7,790 nucleotides of DNA, taken from the NCBI GenBank assembly GCA_031254445.1, contig JAIRUL010000155.1, positions 1 through 7,790 on the forward strand, written 5' to 3'. This DNA is from Chitinispirillales bacterium (GTDB lineage: Bacteria; Fibrobacterota; Chitinivibrionia; Chitinivibrionales; Chitinispirillaceae). The notes beneath the pieces were generated by a model. The model was given only the letters and a program-made list of their open reading frames with translations, made no database searches and was not told the origin of the DNA. The stretch's first letter is position 1. Every line of letters starts with the position of its first letter. A program made the translations under genes and the position numbers. This document shows positions 6,482-7,790 of this stretch, piece after piece.

Positions 6482-7207
6482 GCGGTTTTTTCTAAAATGG
6501 TGAAATTCGTGCAGCCTCCCCGCCTGCAGGGCAAACGCCTCGAGGTTCGCCTCTATGAGCTGCGGGAAAGGGCTGCCGTCCGTTTCCACGGCTAAAAACG
6601 GGAAATCGCCGATATCCGCGTATTCGTGCGCTTTCTTCTCCCATCCGGGGAGCCGCGCCTTGCCGGCCACGTTCATCTCTTTTTTTAGGATGGCCTCCGA
6701 GACGCGCGACGGCATGCAGCCGAAAGGGCCTATCGATATCACGCCGCACGAGTCGTGCAGGATCTCCCGCAGCGCCAGCCCCACCGTCAGCACCGCCTCG
6801 CCGCGGAGCCTTATGTCTATCAGGTGCTTGGACGCTTCAAGCGTTTTTTCCACCTCGACCATCTCGAACTTGTAGAGCCCGCACTTCGCCAAGGCCGTCT
6901 TTATCCTGCGCTCCCACCAGTCTTGCAGCTTCGAGGTGAGGCGGACGCGGATGCGCTCCTTTAGGGTCTGCTCTATGTCCGGCGGGTTGGAGTTGAGCAC
7001 GTAGTTGCTGTAGCAGAGGAATTCGCTAATGGGGGCGACCTTGGCCGCGAAGCCGCGGTTTTCTAGGTAGTCGGTGATGTTCTTGCGGCAGAACTCGTCG
7101 CGACGCACGAATATCTCGCCTATTACGGAGACCACCGGCACCTCTTCCGGCTTGATTTTGAGGGGTATCTTCGAGAGGCGTTTCACTACTTTGTCAATCG
7201 CTTTCAT
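6479..7207 (-). CDS. C-terminal segment of a CoA activase/DUF2229-type protein, separated by an in-frame TAG
   Basis: This 242-residue segment matches the C-terminus of the large (about 1400-residue) BadF-type activase/DUF2229 proteins related to 2-hydroxyglutaryl-CoA dehydratase. Family signatures are VVSVIGEIFVRRDEF (25-39), CGVISIGPFGCMPSR (154-168) and AVETDGSPFPQLIEANLEAF (206-225). Such proteins are thought to act in ATP-driven low-potential electron transfer to iron-sulphur enzymes; the exact substrate of this one is unknown. The ATG at 7207 is only the first start codon after the amber stop. It has no Shine-Dalgarno and lies in the same frame as the upstream fragment, with 18 codons of fitting sequence between the TAG and this ATG. 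It is therefore best read as part of one protein rather than a separate gene. The true product could be a broken gene, a reinitiated fragment or a readthrough product. It ends with TAA at 6479. Confidence 0.82.
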   Translation of the reverse strand: MKAIDKVVKRLSKIPLKIKPEEVPVVSVIGEIFVRRDEFCRKNITDYLENRGFAAKVAPISEFLCYSNYVLNSNPPDIEQTLKERIRVRLTSKLQDWWERRIKTALAKCGLYKFEMVEVEKTLEASKHLIDIRLRGEAVLTVGLALREILHDSCGVISIGPFGCMPSRVSEAILKKEMNVAGKARLPGWEKKAHEYADIGDFPFLAVETDGSPFPQLIEANLEAFALQAGRLHEFHHFRKNR

Positions 7208-7261
7208 GATGCCGCCGCCCGTTTTGCCCTCGAAGAACTTTATCAGGTCGCCCCAGCACTC

Positions 7262-7264
7262 CTA
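7262..7264 (-). other. In-frame TAG codon interrupting the CoA activase/DUF2229 reading frame
   Basis: The minus strand reads ALSTL, then TAG, then ECWGDLIKFF, all in one frame. Removing the TAG leaves a continuous family-like protein with no frameshift. The other three stop codons visible in the window (rpn-like gene, hrpA, flagellin) and the final stop of this gene are all TAA. The TAG overlaps AGGAG, a ribosome binding-like sequence, but no well-placed ATG or GTG in the right frame follows it. Confidence 0.9.
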
Positions 7265-7790
7265 AAGCGTCGACAGCGCCTGCTCCTTGTCGCGCGCGGC
7301 CACGGCGAGCATGCTGCGGATGTCGCTGAAGACGTCGGAGACTATTATGCTCTGCCACCCCTTGAGCAGGCTTGCGGCGCCCATGCCGCCGTAGCCGTTT
7401 TTGTCGGTGAGCGTGAAGACCGCGGCGTTCGGGATTTTGAGGTTTTCTATGTTCTGCGCGATCGCGCGGCAGTACTGGCCTAGGCGGCACGGGCCGTCGC
7501 TCGTCGCCATGAAGAAGAGCGTTATCTTGTCGGGGTCGGCCTTCTTCTCCCACACGTACTGCAAAAACGACCCGGTGGTAACGATGTAGGGCACGCACTC
7601 CTTGCAGGAGGAGTTCTTCTTGCCTAGGCTTAAAACCTCCTTGTCGGCGACGGGCAGCGCGATGGTGTTTACGCCCAAACTCCTGAAGATCGCGGCGAGC
7701 GCCTCGGTGCCGTAGCGGCCCATGGAGGGCAGCACCAGCTCAACCTTGGGGTCGCGGATATCGTAGTGCTTGCCGTCGGAGGCTTTGACT
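7262..7790 (-). CDS. CoA activase/DUF2229-type protein, internal segment, running off the right edge and ending at TAG
   Basis: The frame is open to the right edge, so the start lies outside the window; 175 residues are visible. They match the part of the 2-hydroxyglutaryl-CoA dehydratase-related activase/DUF2229 proteins just before their C-terminal domain: LVLPSMGRYGTEALAAIFRSLG (18-39), a CxxC at 62-65 in SSCKECVPYIVTTGS, and DGPCRLGQYC (98-107). The cysteines are probable iron-sulphur ligands by analogy with HgdB-like subunits. The GTG at 7735 gives a possible internal start but cuts through conserved sequence and is unlikely. The segment stops at TAG where the family normally continues into the GEIFVRRDEF region, which follows in the same frame. 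Fragments and downstream segment together look like one interrupted gene, probably encoding a cytoplasmic protein of anaerobic metabolism. Confidence 0.82.
   Translation of the reverse strand, partial: VKASDGKHYDIRDPKVELVLPSMGRYGTEALAAIFRSLGVNTIALPVADKEVLSLGKKNSSCKECVPYIVTTGSFLQYVWEKKADPDKITLFFMATSDGPCRLGQYCRAIAQNIENLKIPNAAVFTLTDKNGYGGMGAASLLKGWQSIIVSDVFSDIRSMLAVAARDKEQALSTL

Noticed and set aside
7262..7264. Genome-wide reassignment of TAG to a sense codon
   Set aside because: No TAG occurs in frame across the long hrpA and flagellin genes, which would be expected to hold some if TAG were a regular sense codon; one site cannot support it.

Overview
The window reads as ordinary chromosome from a GC-rich, motile, probably anaerobic bacterium. 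The flagellin has the N-terminal sequence style of Firmicutes (Clostridia or Negativicutes). The rightmost gene belongs to the large activase-type/DUF2229 relatives of 2-hydroxyacyl-CoA dehydratases, which occur mainly in strict anaerobes. The leftmost gene is an Rpn-type nuclease with a repeat-rich tail, common in gut and rumen anaerobes. The exact lineage cannot be fixed from this stretch.

Layout from left to right. At 1-546 (+) lies the C-terminal part of an Rpn/PD-(D/E)XK nuclease-transposase, running in from beyond the left edge. It converges with a complete hrpA (575-4453, -), a DEAH-box RNA helicase close to the length of E. coli HrpA. Upstream of hrpA on the same strand is a clean intrinsic terminator (4482-4513), which ends a complete flagellin gene (4555-6348, -). 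The flagellin leader (6349-6453) is unusually readable. It has a sigma-28 type -10 box, an 18-bp perfect hairpin almost at the predicted 5' end, a second hairpin showing AGGAG in its loop, and a strong Shine-Dalgarno that also contains GGA. From 6479 to the right edge (-) is the C-terminal part of a large CoA-activase/DUF2229 protein, cut in frame by a TAG codon at 7262-7264.

How the parts relate. The four loci are functionally separate: a mobile or recombination nuclease, RNA helicase and ribosome rescue, motility, and anaerobic CoA-ester or radical chemistry. Flagellin appears to have its own flagellar promoter and terminator, so it is probably a single-gene transcript. hrpA must then start from its own weak promoter or depend on readthrough. 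The observations most worth following are the in-frame amber codon in an otherwise continuous conserved protein and the layered flagellin leader, which resembles CsrA-controlled flagellin leaders. I see no CRISPR array, tRNA, rRNA, insertion-sequence end or defence island, and nothing that clearly amounts to a new multi-gene system.
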